DNA from: Neckera pumila
Taxonomy: Eukaryota; Streptophyta; Bryopsida; Hypnales; Neckeraceae
Direction: 5' to 3'
Assembly: GCA_963969595.1 (NCBI GenBank)
Contig: OZ018415.1
Location: 10,912,001-10,976,000, forward strand
Length of the DNA: 64,000 nt
Positions 23,900 to 36,055 of the stretch are shown here, one piece after another. Each line of letters opens with the position of its first letter. Positions within the stretch are counted from its first letter, which is position 1. The translations under genes were made by a program, and so were the position numbers. Below the pieces are notes generated by a model. That model searched no databases. It worked only from the letters and a program-made list of their open reading frames with translations, and was not told where the DNA came from.

Positions 23900-24274
23900 A
23901 AGTTTAGCCAAGAGATTAGTACGAGCGTAGACCAGGTAGAGCACAACTCCTTGTCTTTAGCATTCAAATCTTGAGACAATAGACACTAAGAGTAGTAGTT
24001 GGCATTACAAAGAAGTTGAACCCACTAGGAGGCCCTGAGATTTTCTTATTATTTTTGCAATCAATATACCTGCCCAAGTAAAGAAAAGGATTGGACAAAT
24101 TGGCATTGAGGCAACCATGTTAGGTTGTCCAGCACATAATGCATAAGGTCTAACCAATGAATAATTGTTTTGATGCATGGGACGGGTGGCAGTAATGATG
24201 ACCTAAAGTGAAGGTGGAATAATCCTTCTGCAATTCTACCAAGTTCAAGAGGAGCACAAGCGATGTTGGATAAG

Positions 24275-25142
24275 TTAACCCCTAAAGTCCCAAGGCTAGT
24301 TTTCTGTCAAAAATCACTCAAAACTGCCATTGTTGCTTCGTTCATCCAAGAACAAAAAGAAACATTTTTTTAGAATCTAACCATAAGATCTTAAACTTCA
24401 CCTGTCTGAGATCATGTGGTAAAAATTTCATGAAGTTTGATTGTATAGATTGGATGATAATAGCATTCAAAGTTCAAAAAGAAAGTTTTTTGGAACACTG
24501 ACTTGCAATTTTTGATGACTTTGGCTTCCATTTGTGGAATTTTTTTGTACTACAGACTTTGAATTTAAAATTTTTTATGTGGAAGAATTGAGTTGGAAGT
24601 CTAGGAAAAAAATTCCAAAAAACACACACTTCATTTTCATTCTTTAAAAAATTGTTAAATAGAATTAGGTCCAAGATTGAAAGAAAAACTAAATCATTAA
24701 TAGCTCTAATATGGGATGAAACACAATAATCCCAATAATGAGATTGTTTTAGAAAGAAATACAACCTTGTCAAAAAACAAGAAAACTGAAAAATTGTGAA
24801 AATTGCATTCAGAAATGAATCCTACAAGTTATTTTTTCAAGAAGATGCTCTAATTGCCCGAAAAACAAGATTGTCCATAATTTTCTCAATCATTATTAGT
24901 CCAAATAGAATGAATCAAAGCTTCACATGTAGACAAAAACATAATATTTTGGAAAAAAAATAATTAAAAAATTTATTTTGAATTTTTGGAGTTTTTTTTT
25001 GTGCTGTCTACCAAATTCAGTTTGAGGCTTCTTGTGGTATAACTTTTGCTCTTGGTCACCAATTGAAATATAAATTATATCACAGGAACCTGCCCAAAAT
25101 CCAATTTGTCTCCCGAGGGGACAATGGGACTTTAGGGGTTAA
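24275..25142. mobile_element. TTAA-bounded inverted-repeat element, copy C
   Basis: 868 bp. It starts TTAACCCCTAAAGTCCCA and ends with its exact reverse complement (18 bp), TGGGACTTTAGGGGTTAA. The interior is AT-rich and homologous in segments to copy D (for example around ATGCTCTAATTGCCCGAAAAACAAG). No coding frame. Confidence 0.8.
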
Positions 25143-25995
25143 TTACTTTCTTTGGTGTTTGCTACTAAATATCTCTATACCAACCAAGTAAGCTTAGTGC
25201 CAATCAGCTAACTAGAGTGACTATCAAATTGACACTAGTTCCTACTAATTTGCAACAATTTTGCATATTTCTGCTTGCAACAGTCAAATAGTTGCAATAA
25301 GGTAGGAGGTTGTAAACAGAGCGGGCATTAAGAATGGCCCTATAAATGGCTATAAAATGGACATGAATTGGTTTTGAAATTGACCAATATAGTCATTGAA
25401 TGAATCAAGGAAAGAAATTATTAAATGCAAGAGCCCATCATTCTCTTTGCTTTCCCCATGTCTATTTAGAATTGCAAGTGAACCGTTTATGAAAGACCTA
25501 GGCTCACAAATAGGGACCAACAACCCAACTTGTTTGAAAATTCATAAGTAATTCAAAAATGCTCGGAAAAATACAAAACCACTTGTGTTAGATTCCTCAT
25601 CAATTTCTCTTTGTTTGAAAAATGAGCTAAAAATTTTCCCGTCCAAGGAAATACATGAAAAAGGCAAACCAGCCCTTAGATGCTCCATTTCTGAGCCTCC
25701 TTTCTTACTGCATGAGGTTCATGGCCACTTGATGGAAAGCTGTTGTCCCCTTATGTTAATAAGGAGGTGCAGTTAAAAACTACAAATTGGTTGTATGGTG
25801 AGCGGAAGCAGGAGGGTACCAATTTGGAAAAATCTAATGCTAAAACAAATGCAGAAGCTCAGAAAGAATGGACAAGGATTTGGGGATCTGGATTGGCTCA
25901 CATCATTGAGTCCATATGCAGAGGAAGAGCTCTTCACCAGGTATATGTGCATTCCTTTTGTAAATATACTTAGTGTACTGTGATTTGTGGATATC

Positions 25996-26920
25996 TTAAC
26001 CCCTAAAGGCCCAAGGCCTTTTTTCTGCCAAAAAACACCCAAAACTGCCATTTTTTAGCAAAGAGTGAAGAAAAAATTTAAAATGTTTTTTTTGCACATC
26101 TAACCGTAGGATCTTACACCTAAATAGTATAAGAATGTGTGGAAAAATCTCAGAATTTTTGACCGCATAGATTGTAAGATATCTGCGTTTAAAGTGAAAA
26201 AAACAAGGTTTTCAGCACATTGTGGGATTGGATTTTTTGACTTTGAACATTTTTAGCTTAAAGTTTTTGCACTACAAAGTTTTGAGCTTTAAATGTTTAT
26301 AGTGGAGAATTGAGTTGACAATCTACCAAAAAAAAAAATTCAAATAAACTTAATTTTCATTATTAAAAAAATTGTTAAGTAGAATTAGGTACGAGATAGA
26401 AGGAAAATCTAAAATATTCATATATTTAGATGGAATTAAAATGCACTAATTCCAATGGTGAGATTTTTCTAGCAAGTAAATTGAACCATGCCAAGAAAAA
26501 AAATTTGATAAATTTGATAAATTTCATTAAAAAATGAGTCCTACAAGTTATTTTTTTCAAAAAGATGCTCTAAATGCCCGAAAAACAAGTATGTCCATAA
26601 CTTTCTCATAACATATCCAAATGAAATGAATCAAAGCTTTCCAGATAGACAAAAATATAATTTATGGGAAAAAAAATTCGAAAAAAAAAATTATTTTTTG
26701 CAAAATTTTTTTTGCTGCCCGCTCTCCCCTGTTTTGACTTATTTGGGCATAACCTTTTTTCCCGGGCACCGATTGAAAAAAAATTATACTCCCACAAAGC
26801 TTATCAATTTTTCTATCTTCTAAAAAAGTTTCAAAAAATCAAGACAAAATTTCAGCCCGTAGGTACCTGCCCAAAATCCCACTTGTCCGTTGAATGGACA
26901 CTTGGGCCTTTAGGGGTTAA
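25996..26920. mobile_element. TTAA-bounded inverted-repeat element, copy D
   Basis: 925 bp with a perfect 20-bp inverted repeat TTAACCCCTAAAGGCCCAAG at both ends, the best-kept termini in the window. The interior shares many blocks with copy C. No coding frame. Its right-hand TTAA is shared with element E. Confidence 0.85.
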
Positions 26921-27015
26921 CCCCTAAATGCTCAAGAGTAAAATAGAATATCCTATGTTATCAACTCATATATGTATAGCTGCCATTTAGGGTCATTTGG
27001 ACACTTAGGGATTAA
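26917..27015. mobile_element. Short TTAA-bounded element, copy E (MITE-like)
   Basis: 99 bp, from TTAACCCCTAAATGCTCAAG to GGACACTTAGGGATTAA. Its left TTAA is the same four bases as the right TTAA of copy D, so one element inserted exactly at the other's target site. Confidence 0.65.
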
Positions 27016-27817
27016 AAACATAGTTGATTGACTAAATACGATTAAATATTTGAATTGATTAAATATATAAAGAGACTCAAAGGCTGTTTTGTGGATGTGC
27101 TCTCATATTGATATAAATTTATATGCAATCACATAAACAGAATGTAATGTTTTGGGTTCTTTTGGGGGGCGGATAAATGTAGGTATGTTTGCATGGGACT
27201 AAACAAGGATGATTATTAGTATGGAAGGAACCAGCATCCTCCCCAGGTGGTACTGTAGAAGGAAGCCAAGCCAACCAATACTACCTAGAGTGCTGCAAGG
27301 TTCTCCTACGCACACCTCAGCATGCAATTTGTGTAAGGGTCGCTGCACACTTGCGCAATTGAGGCAGTGATAGAGATTGTGCAACGATGATAACAAGTTG
27401 TGGATTCACACCTGTGTTAAGTAAAGCAACCGATCCTACACGACAGTCTGAGGTGGCGTTTCCAAACCAATAATGTTGGCACCAGGGTTACTAGTTACAA
27501 GTGCAATCAAGAAGTAACTTGCTCACATGCAGTGGTTGCATGCGAATTCAAAAATCAGCCCAAAATGTAGATTTAAGAAAAGAACCGCGGGGTTTGTAAT
27601 ATTGATTGCACCCCACCCCCCCTTTTAAGTCTCCTCGCCTTCCCTCCTTTCTTGTTTGCATAGTGCGTTTGTTTGAATAGAAGGATTGCCGGTTTGCAAT
27701 TTTAGAGCGATTGTCTGCAAGTGTGTTTTGAACTTCGGCGACTGTGTTTTTCCGTTTTCCCGTTTTTCCATTTCAAGGTTCTCTAGTTCTCTGGTTCTTG
27801 TTTTGAATTCTTTAAAG

Positions 27818-27970
27818 ATGTTAGAAACTGGTAGCAAGGATTCAAGCAGCAATAGAGATCTTCCTGCACACACAACAACTTTAACAAATTCCAGTCAAAG
27901 CACTAAAAGTACATACAATTCACCTCTACTTGTCAATTTGTCATCTTATATCCTTGTGATCGATTCATAG
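27818..27970 (+). CDS. Short Ser/Thr-rich frame, possible first exon of the broken trihelix gene
   Basis: ATG 27818 (MLETGSKDSSSNRDLP) opens a 50-codon frame behind a pyrimidine-rich, leader-like stretch (27.6-27.8 kb). It ends 300 bp before the trihelix-like remains. No domain; very uncertain. Confidence 0.2.
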   Translation: MLETGSKDSSSNRDLPAHTTTLTNSSQSTKSTYNSPLLVNLSSYILVIDS

Positions 27971-28289
27971 TTCTGTTGTAGTACTTGAAAAAGGCCTCTT
28001 CTATATGGATTTGTAGAACTGCAAATCTAAGTTAAGCCACAGTCAATTTAGAGACTGTGCACTTGAATGAACTCATTAGATTGCATGAACTTGTTAGTTT
28101 GGGCTCGTCGACATACCAGGCAAGTCACGACGTTGAGATGTTGGATTGCATCTTCTTTTGAGAAGCTTTAAGTACACTATATCAAGATGGTGGGATTAAG
28201 TGGAACACTTACCTTGACATTGATCGGTGATGCAACTTGTAGGAGTGCCTAGCCAGCCAATCAGTGTGACTAGTCAGAGGGGGAAACGA

Positions 28290-28918
28290 AAGATGGCGTT
28301 GACACCGTCTGCACCTCGTCCACCTAGGCGGCCTTGCAAAGAGCATCAACCGAATTGAACTCAAGCAGAGATCTCTGCACTCATCCGTGCAAAGCTTGAG
28401 AAGTTCTTTGACGAAGTAGACAATGTACATGACCCTAATCTCATGTGGCGGGAGAATACTCAATAGAAATCGATTGCAGATAAGGTGATGGAAATATGCG
28501 GCCAATTGGCAGAGTGCTTTCGTGATTCTGCAGCATGCAAAGACAAGTGGGCTACGCTTTTAGTAGACTACAAGAAAATTCACAATAAACTTAAGGGTAC
28601 TAGCACAAATGAGAACTATTGGTCAATGAGCTCACCTGGATGTGCAACTAAGCATCTCCCTTGCAATTTCGTGAAGAGAATTATGATGACATAGACGATT
28701 GGTTCCGTCTTCGCCTGATCATAAACCTTCCTCATTCTTGCGATCTCAATCAGCCTGGAGATGCCGTCTACAATCGTACTGCAGTGTTGCATTGTTTCAA
28801 TACACCAAGCAAGGAAAGTAGCGATGTGGATCCCGTGACTACTACAGATATCAGCCCCAGCCCTGGAATAGCACCCAAATCCAAAACTCCAGCTAGCAGC
28901 ACCTACCAACGCTCTTGA
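28290..28918 (+). pseudogene. Broken trihelix (Myb/SANT-like) protein gene
   Basis: The frame from about 28290 reads MALTPSAPRPPRRPCKEH, then a trihelix-like pattern: (stop)TQAEISALIRAKLEKFF, MWRENTQ(stop)KSIADKVMEICG, CKDKWATLLVDYKKIHN. Trihelix domains have conserved Trp before TxxE and before KxIA, which is exactly where the two stops are. A frameshift near 28675 moves the rest to another frame (NYDDIDDWFRLRLIINLPHS...) ending at 28918. Trihelix or Myb/SANT proteins serve as plant transcription factors and as accessory proteins of Harbinger transposons; which applies here is unknown. It lies in the block nested in the copia leader, so a transposon origin is likely. Confidence 0.5.
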
Positions 28919-30259
28919 GGTCTTGTCATCCTCCAAAGCCTCCTTCAAGGAGTTGATTCAAAAGTTTGGCAACACGGGTCATAGGCGGAAGTCACTTTTA
29001 GGGTATACAAAAATTGCAAAAGCAACACAGACATCTAGTGACAAGCTTGTAAGCACATTGGAGAAATTGAATGAATGAGATACTCAGCTGTAATGGGAGA
29101 TATTTCAAGAATAACTCAACTACAACAAAGAAAGAGACTTGCTTGCCCAAGAGAATGTCTGTTTGACTCATGTCCATTAAAATTCTCTGGTACAAGCAAT
29201 TACTGGCCTCACAAGTGTTTTTAGCCTTGGTTTGCAACCTCCACTGTATCCTCGGGCGGCGTTTGAACCTCCATCGTTTGAGCACTAGATGTATGGAAGC
29301 CGAGCTCCTAATTATTCCCTGAATGGAAGTCGAATTCCAAATTATCCTCCAAATGGAGGTGCAACTTCTTCCTCCCCAAATGGTGGTGCAACTCCTTACT
29401 CAACATTTGCAAGCGCAGCTTAGAAAACATCATTCTAAAAGATTTTACCTGCACCATTGCACTAGAAACCCTAATATCTAATCTCCTTCAAATCACTCGA
29501 CTTAAAATCCTTCAATTTGCCCGTCTTCTTCAAACTCACCTCTCAAAAGCATACATCTCCAAACTCAAGAGCACACATCTTTAAATTGCTTTAAATTAGT
29601 CGCCACAGGAATCCTCCAAATCAGTCGCCACTCAAATACGCTCATCATAGGCATCGCTCAAATTGATCACTTGAATGAGACTTGCATGGTGTACTAAAAA
29701 GAGACTAAAGAGCACTCCTCTACCAAAACATGCTCAAGAACACCAAACAAGCAAAAGCTCACAATACTCAAACCCTTGCAACTCACAAGCTCACAATAAT
29801 CAAACCCTTGCAACTTGCAATACAAATTGACGCTCTGATGTGAACACGTATATATGTAATACGGTGATACGTAATAGAAAAACATTGAACCACGCTCTGG
29901 TGTGAAGCGTGGGAAACGTAACCCTACCTTTGCAAACCCTACGAAACTTCTTGAACATGAAAATATCAGTTTTCATATGTATCGTGTGAACAGAAGCAGC
30001 TATTTCAAGAACTTGCGATGTTAGACTCTATCAACGGTGAAATAAATTAGCCTGGTGTGCAGGGACCCTAAGCTTGTGACCAAGATAGCAACCTCTATTC
30101 CAGACCACGATGATGCTGCCCACCTTTTATCATTTCATCTAATGTGCTGCCCGAACTTTTAGTAGTGAAATATCATTGCATCCAGACACCCTCTAGTGAA
30201 TTTGAATTTCCAAAGAGAAGCAGCCCCTTTCTAGGCTCAATTTTTGTGTAATGTCATAG
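28919..30259. other. Non-coding part of the nested block
   Basis: Possible decayed 3' coding remains to about 29420 (repeated AATGGAAGTCGAATTCC/AATGGAGGTGCAACTTCTTCC-type units), then AT-rich DNA with CTCACAATACTCAAACCCTTGCAACT repeated with little change within about 30 bp near 29757-29815. No intact frame. Confidence 0.4.
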
Positions 30260-30274
30260 TAGACACTGAGAGAA

Positions 30275-31350
30275 ATGGAAGAAGGTTCATCAGCTTTTAG
30301 AGAGGAAGACAAGCTAAAATTAAGGCTTGTCCAACTACTATGTATGGGTGCTAAAAATGAGAGCTATACTGTGTGCAGAGTGTTGGTGGGCAGTGACAAA
30401 GAGAGAAGAAGCGCACAATGTCTTTGTAGTATAGATAAATGGAGAAGGCTTGACAGAAAACCAGTTCAAGAGAAAGAAAGCAATGGCATGCTTGTTAATT
30501 CTTATGTCAGTTACTGATGAACTTGTCAATCTGATCACAGAGCATTTTGACATGGCCATTTTGTGGCAGGCTTTGGAAGACCAATTCAATTCCGGAGACC
30601 AGTTGCAAATAATCACACTTATGGGCCAGCTGCAGTCACTCAAGATGAGCAAGAATGGTTTGATTAGAGACCACCTTTGCAAGGCAAGAGAACAATAGAA
30701 CAAACTCAACAGTATAGGTGAGAGACTTACTCATCAAAATGTGAATCAAATAGTGCTGAACGGCCTACCATGCTCCTACAAGAGTACAATACAGACCATC
30801 ACGAACCTTGATCCGGATATGTCATTTGAGAAGATGAGAGCCTATCTGATATCTGAATCCAACAGGCAATTGCATTGCAGCCAAATTCTTGACAATGACA
30901 AAGCACTAGCAGCAAGCTTCTGCAGATAAATATGAATCCAGTCAAATTTTGGTAGAGGATGAGGAGGCCATTGGCCTCAGAGCTTCAAAGGTCGAGGACA
31001 CCTAGGACAAGCACCCTACAAACCACCACACTTTCCACCAAGATACCCTTCGGTATGCATTACAAAAAATATGAGGCCTCAACAAGGCTACGAGTGCTGA
31101 TTTTCGGGACCCACGGGGTGCAATTACGGAAAAAAAAAAAAATGACGTCATGCTAAGGTTGCGCTCATGTCAGCGCTAACATGGCCCTTCGACCACGTCA
31201 CATTTTCAATTTTCCAATTTTTTTTTCCGGGTTTGTTCCATAATATCACTACGGGGTCCAGGCTTAGAAGCCTTGTTGAGGCCTCATATTTTTTGTAATG
31301 CTACAACTACCAAAAACTTGGACACTATGCGAGGGACTGCCGACTAACGC
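30275..31350 (+). pseudogene. copia gag remains with zinc knuckle
   Basis: ATG 30275 (MEEGSSAFREEDKLKLRL) opens the gag. After a frameshift it continues from about 30450 (KAMACLLILMSVTDELVNLI, LWQALEDQF, GQLQSLKM) and, past a TAG at about 30697, with LTHQNVNQIVLNGLP and MSFEKMRAYLI to a TAA at 30927. This is the usual copia gag (UBN2-type) order. The zinc knuckle CYNYQKLGHYARDC at about 31300-31341 lies just behind an inserted fold-back element. Its second Cys is Tyr. Broken and not functional. Confidence 0.85.
31057..31301. mobile_element. 245-bp fold-back element (MITE) in gag
   Basis: About 33-bp near-perfect inverted ends: GCATTACAAAAAATATGAGG CCTCAACAAGGCT at the left and its reverse complement at the right. 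The target duplication is ambiguous (TGC or ATGC). It separates the basic part of gag from the zinc knuckle. The interior is GC-richer with no frame. Confidence 0.85.
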
Positions 31351-31399
31351 CTAATCCACATCCATGTGAATCATCTAAAGAGACTATATTCACAAACTC

Positions 31400-32460
31400 A
31401 ACGGAATATTTTGATGAACAGTTAGCTTACAATCATTGGTATGATAATGGTCTATAATACCATAATAGTGGTGCAATAGGCTACATTGCAACTGACCCTC
31501 AAAAGCTGGATAGTTTTTCCAACTGCTCTGGTGTAAATATAAGTGAGATCAGAACCAGAGGAGGAGAGTTACATCCTGTGAGAGGAATTGGCTCAGCAAA
31601 TGTAAAAACGACAACTGGTGAAATAAAGATTACACTCGTTAAATACATATTGAATATGCGTAAAAACCTCACATCAATTGGCACTATTGCAAATTCTAGT
31701 TGTAAGGTAGTTTTCTCAAATCAACTGTACTAGATACTAGACCAACAAGGTCACACCATAGCTATTGGAAAGAGAGACCAGTCTAATGATCTTTGTTACT
31801 TTGTAAAGAAAACATCAGCCTTTTTTGTAGAAAGTTGGGACGTCCAAATGCTCTAGTGTCTGAGACTCGGCCACTTGAGTTTTCCTGGTTTGATGCACCT
31901 GGCAAACAACAAGCACGTTATTAGACTACTAAAACTAGCTTCTAAACAACCGGTCTGCTTATGCTATCTCACTATATGGAGCGCTTTCTAAAACAGTTCA
32001 AGAATAGTGCCAGTGCACCCCAAGGAATGCATACATTCCGACTTGATGGGCCCCATGCAACGTCTCTCATTAGAAGGATCAAGATGTGCCCTCATTTTCA
32101 CAGACAACTATTCTTGAAAATCATGGACTTATTTTCTAAAAAGCAAGGACAAAACACTCTTCAAGTTCTAAAACTTCAAGGCCGAGGTTGAGCTAGAAAT
32201 AGAAAACAAAATTAAGATTCTCTGCTCTGACAATGAGGGTGAATACTTGCCAGAAGAATTAAAAAGATTTTGCACTCACAATAGAATCCAATGTCAATTG
32301 ACACAAGTGTGTATACCTCAACAAAATGGAGTATCAGAAAGACAAAATCAAACTATTATGGAAAGGGCTCAAAGCATCTTGCACGATTGCCACCAAACCT
32401 ATGGACAAAAGCGGTCTCCCACGCCAATTACCTAATAAATTGAAGTCCAAATTGTGCCAA
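31400..32460 (+). pseudogene. copia protease/integrase remains
   Basis: After a poorly kept protease stretch (31.45-31.75 kb), the pre-integrase motif RLGHLSFPGLMHLANNKH is readable near 31865-31920. The integrase core follows from about 32210: CSDNEGEYLPEELKRFC (second catalytic Asp region) and CIPQQNGVSERQNQTIMERA with the catalytic Glu of the ExxN-type copia motif. Stops at several points. The following part (32502-32822) reads FLGFYAESKACRLLHL..KIVISRNVVFD, the usual copia region between integrase and RT. Confidence 0.85.
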
Positions 32461-33109
32461 CTCTAGCGCCACCCTCGAAGCAAAAAATACAGGTATGATA
32501 CTTGACATCTCCAACCTTCAAATTTTTGGATGCATCGCCTGACACCTATCTCCATATTTTTAAGAAGGAGAGACAAAAACTAGACAACAAGACAAAATGT
32601 TGCTTGTTTTTGGGATTCTATGCAGAGTCAAAAGCCTGTAGACTACTTCATCTTGCTAAAAAGAAAATAGTGATAAGTAGGAATGTAGTCTTTGACAAGA
32701 CCAAAGTTGGTTACCAGCACCTTGATCATATTGGACCTACTCCAACTATGTTTTCTCTTGCCAAAACCAATCCACCCAAGAACAACACTAAAAAAAACAT
32801 AGAAACTACAAATCTGATTTGACTATAGTGACGAGATAATCCCATCCCAAAGATCAAGTTTGCTAAAAGACCTACCATCCAACCAGATGCACCTAATCCA
32901 ACCATAGAATAAGAACAAAGTTTGAGGCTATCCTCCCTACTAGTCATTAGTATTGCCCTCTCTTGGTCAATAGGCCGGCAGTCCGAAGATACCCAACCCA
33001 AACTCGCCACCCGTCAGTCAGAATGCACAATTACTGGACACTATTTTGGGAGATTCTTGAAGAGCCTTTAGACTCCTAAACAGCCGCTCAAAAAAAGGAA
33101 TCAAAAGAC

Positions 33110-36055
33110 AAAATACAGAGTGAAATAGACTCAATCCTGAGGAACAAAACCTGGACTGTAATTGATCACCCACAAGACCGCAAACCCACCATTATACAAT
33201 GGTTCTTTAAAATCAAGCAACATGCAGATGGATAATTAGCAAACTTAAAGCTAGATTAATAGCTTGTGGTTTTCAACAGAAGGTAGGTGTTGATTTTCAT
33301 GACATATTTGCACCCGTTGTGAGATGGTCGCCCATCAGAGTCATATTGACACTAGCAGCCAAACAAAACTAGCATCTTTCTCAAATGGATGTTATAATAG
33401 CATTCCTCAATGGAAGTCAATCATTAGTGAGGAAGTATTGATGGAATTCAGATGGATTTCCAGATGTTGGAGATCCAATAAAGGTTTATAAAATCAACTG
33501 TGTACTCTACAGCCTCAGACAGTTGCCAAAAACTTGAGTCGCCAAAAGCCTAGTATGATCATATAAACCAGTGGCTGCATGACCAAAATCTTACCAAAAG
33601 CGTTAATGATTCCAATCTTTACTATTTGAAGGAGGACAGAAAGATGATGGTCCTCCTTCTCTACGTCGATGATTTCTTCATCACATGTGACAACCAACAA
33701 GCTATTGCATGTCTGATACAGAAGCTTCACAAGGAATTCAAAATGATTGATTTTGGCAAAGCAAGCAACTACTTGGGAATGGAGATAACATGAAAGGCAA
33801 ACGGGATATTCATAAACTACAAGGATTACATCCAAAAACTCCTAGAGCGTTTGGGCTTACATGATTGTAACCACGCACAACTCTCCAACTATCCAAAGAC
33901 TCCATTGCATAAGATCATAGGGACCATACCAGTGGATTCAACCTTGTATCGATCCCTAATAGGAAGCTTATTGTACCTGAAAAACAAACAACCGGACATT
34001 TGCCATGTTGTAAGTTGCATTTCAAAGTACATGGAGCTTGGGAGGTGCAGTAAGCGTAAGAAGTAGCCATATAGGTACAGACAAATGTAGGATGCTAAAA
34101 AAACATTATGGTAAAAAATTATAAATTGATTTTTTATACTATAGGGTATTAAAAATGCCATTGGATGTCTTCAAAATACTATAGGGTGTGGAATAATAGG
34201 TCCCATTAGAAAAATAGTAGACCTAATATACCCCCCTTTATATTCTTTTTTTTGGACAAAAGTCTTAAATAGTGTTGCCTTATGAGTGGCATATTGGTCA
34301 AGTATGGTAGTGTGCTCTAAAATCAACCTTCTTCTTCAAACCGTCCATTAGGTGGCTCATAAATGGATACATGATGGACTATTGATTATGTAAGAAAAGA
34401 AGAAGAGTTGGTTCATCTTCTCCAATGGATGGTACATACTTCATTAAAAGTTGGTTTAGGAGCCACGGTAAGTCCATTTCTAATTAAGTGGATAGGCGTT
34501 CATTATTTTTTTTCAGAATGAGAATTGGTGGCTCAACTACCTTCCAACGTATGCTAAAAAATCTGAAATAATGATTAACTCAAGCTTCCATTCATGTTTT
34601 AGTAAAAGGCCACACTTAGGAACCTATCTATTATTTTTTGCATGCTTCACTGCTTGTTTTTGGTAAAGCCATATCTTTTTTCAGACCATTTTAAGAGTGG
34701 ATTTTGCAAAGGCTAGAAGTCAAAAATAGGTTCCTATGGCAGAATTCTTTGAAAACTCATAACTAATTCATAAAAGCTCCAAAAAAAATGAAACCACTTG
34801 GGTTAGATTTTGCATCAATTTTTTTCAGGTGAAAAAAAATAAAAATAAAATTCATGCATTTGAAAAGGCCCAACAACCTTTAAAGTGTCGCTTTTAGAGC
34901 CACCTACTTTAATCAATTTTCAAATGTTGGATAGGTTGTTTCTGGACGACTGTCTATGGTTGTCAAATCTTTGTGGATTTACAATATGGTCTATGGTTTT
35001 CAAATCTTTGTGGATACTATACACAATCCTTGCTAAATCAAAGATTTTATGCCACATTATTTTATGGATTTTAAAACTTTGCATTTACAAGAATGTGATT
35101 GAGCTTGGATAATTTTATGTGTAAAAGAATCTCAAACCCTATTTGTTAACATTGAACTCTACACCAAATTTCTAGATCTAAATAGTCATTAGTGGGGAAA
35201 AAGAACTTCATAAAAAACTTAGTGTAAGAAAAAAATATATAGTAGAAAAAAAAATATAAACTAAAATAGCATGTTATATATTCATGGCAATTGAGAATTA
35301 TAAGTAACAGAAGCCTCCTTTTTAAAGACCCAAAATAGAAAATTACATAATGACAGCATGCCTAAGAAACATTTACAAAAGGTAATAACCCCCTATAAAA
35401 TACTTGATGTTCGCACCTATTCCCTTAGTTTTTTCACACACTGCACCCCCGAGACATGGAGGCACTTATAAAAGCACACCTCCAAGTGGCCAAGAAAATT
35501 CTCTGCTATCTCTGAGGCACCATCGACCACGGGGTCCTAGTGGCCTCAAACAATGATCTCCAATACCACACCTACGCTGACGCAAATTGCAGAAGCCAGG
35601 GGCATAGATACAAGACGATCAATTTCCGGAATACTGCACAAGCTGGGAAACTCGTACATATACTAGAGCAGCAAGACACAACCGACTATCTTGTTATCTA
35701 GAACTGAGGCAGAGTCCAGAGTCCTGACAGATTCAGCCAAGGACATCCTATACTTCCATCGACTGTTTCAAGAACTTGGACTAGCAATAGATCATCGTAC
35801 ACTCCTCCTCAATGACAACCAGTCATGTATCAAGTTAGTTGACAACCCAGTTAGTACTACATGCTCACACCAAGCACATCGAGTACAACATCACTTCATA
35901 TGAGAGGTAGTACAAATTGAGGCAATACAAATAGATTACATACCAACTCAAATACAACAGGCAGACTTTCTCACAAAGCGCTTGCCACAAGCTAGCTTCC
36001 AACAAAACCGGCTAAACACAGATATCATATCCGTCTCCCAGTATTCTAAATTCTG
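33110..36055 (+). pseudogene. copia reverse transcriptase and RNase H remains, split by a hAT-like element
   Basis: RT is readable from NKTWTVIDHP at about 33143 through LIACGFQQKVGVDFHDIFAPVV and LLLYVDDFFITCDN (the YVDD catalytic motif, about 33655-33690) to DSTLYRSLIGSLLYL and HVVSCISKYME at 34036. After the 1417-bp insertion it resumes at 35462 with ALIKAHLQVAKKILCYL. RNase H follows with RTEAESRVL, LFQELGL, LLNDNQSCIKL and ADFLTKRLP. Several stops and frameshifts make it inactive. Confidence 0.88.
34037..35453. mobile_element. hAT-like DNA element inserted in copia pol
   Basis: The 8 bp ACATGGAG occur at 34029-34036 and again at 35454-35461, a target duplication of hAT length. The ends are CTTGGGAGGTGCAG and the reverse complement of CTCGGGGGTGCAG (one indel). 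Dropping the element and one repeat copy restores the copia reading frame across the junction. The interior is AT-rich, 1417 bp, with no transposase, so it is non-autonomous. Confidence 0.85.

Larger units (their letters stand above)
23993..30259. mobile_element. Block of ~6.3 kb nested in the copia leader
   Basis: TAGACACTAAGAG at 23980-23992 and TAGACACTGAGAG at 30260-30272 (12 of 13 bases alike) bracket the block. Without it the distance from the primer-binding site to the gag ATG at 30275 would be about 95 bp, normal for copia. The block contains TTAA elements C, D and E, a stretch resembling a promoter/leader at 27.6-27.8 kb and a broken trihelix gene. Its own ends are not otherwise typed; the bracketing 13-mers could be a target duplication or an older internal repeat. 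Confidence 0.45.
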
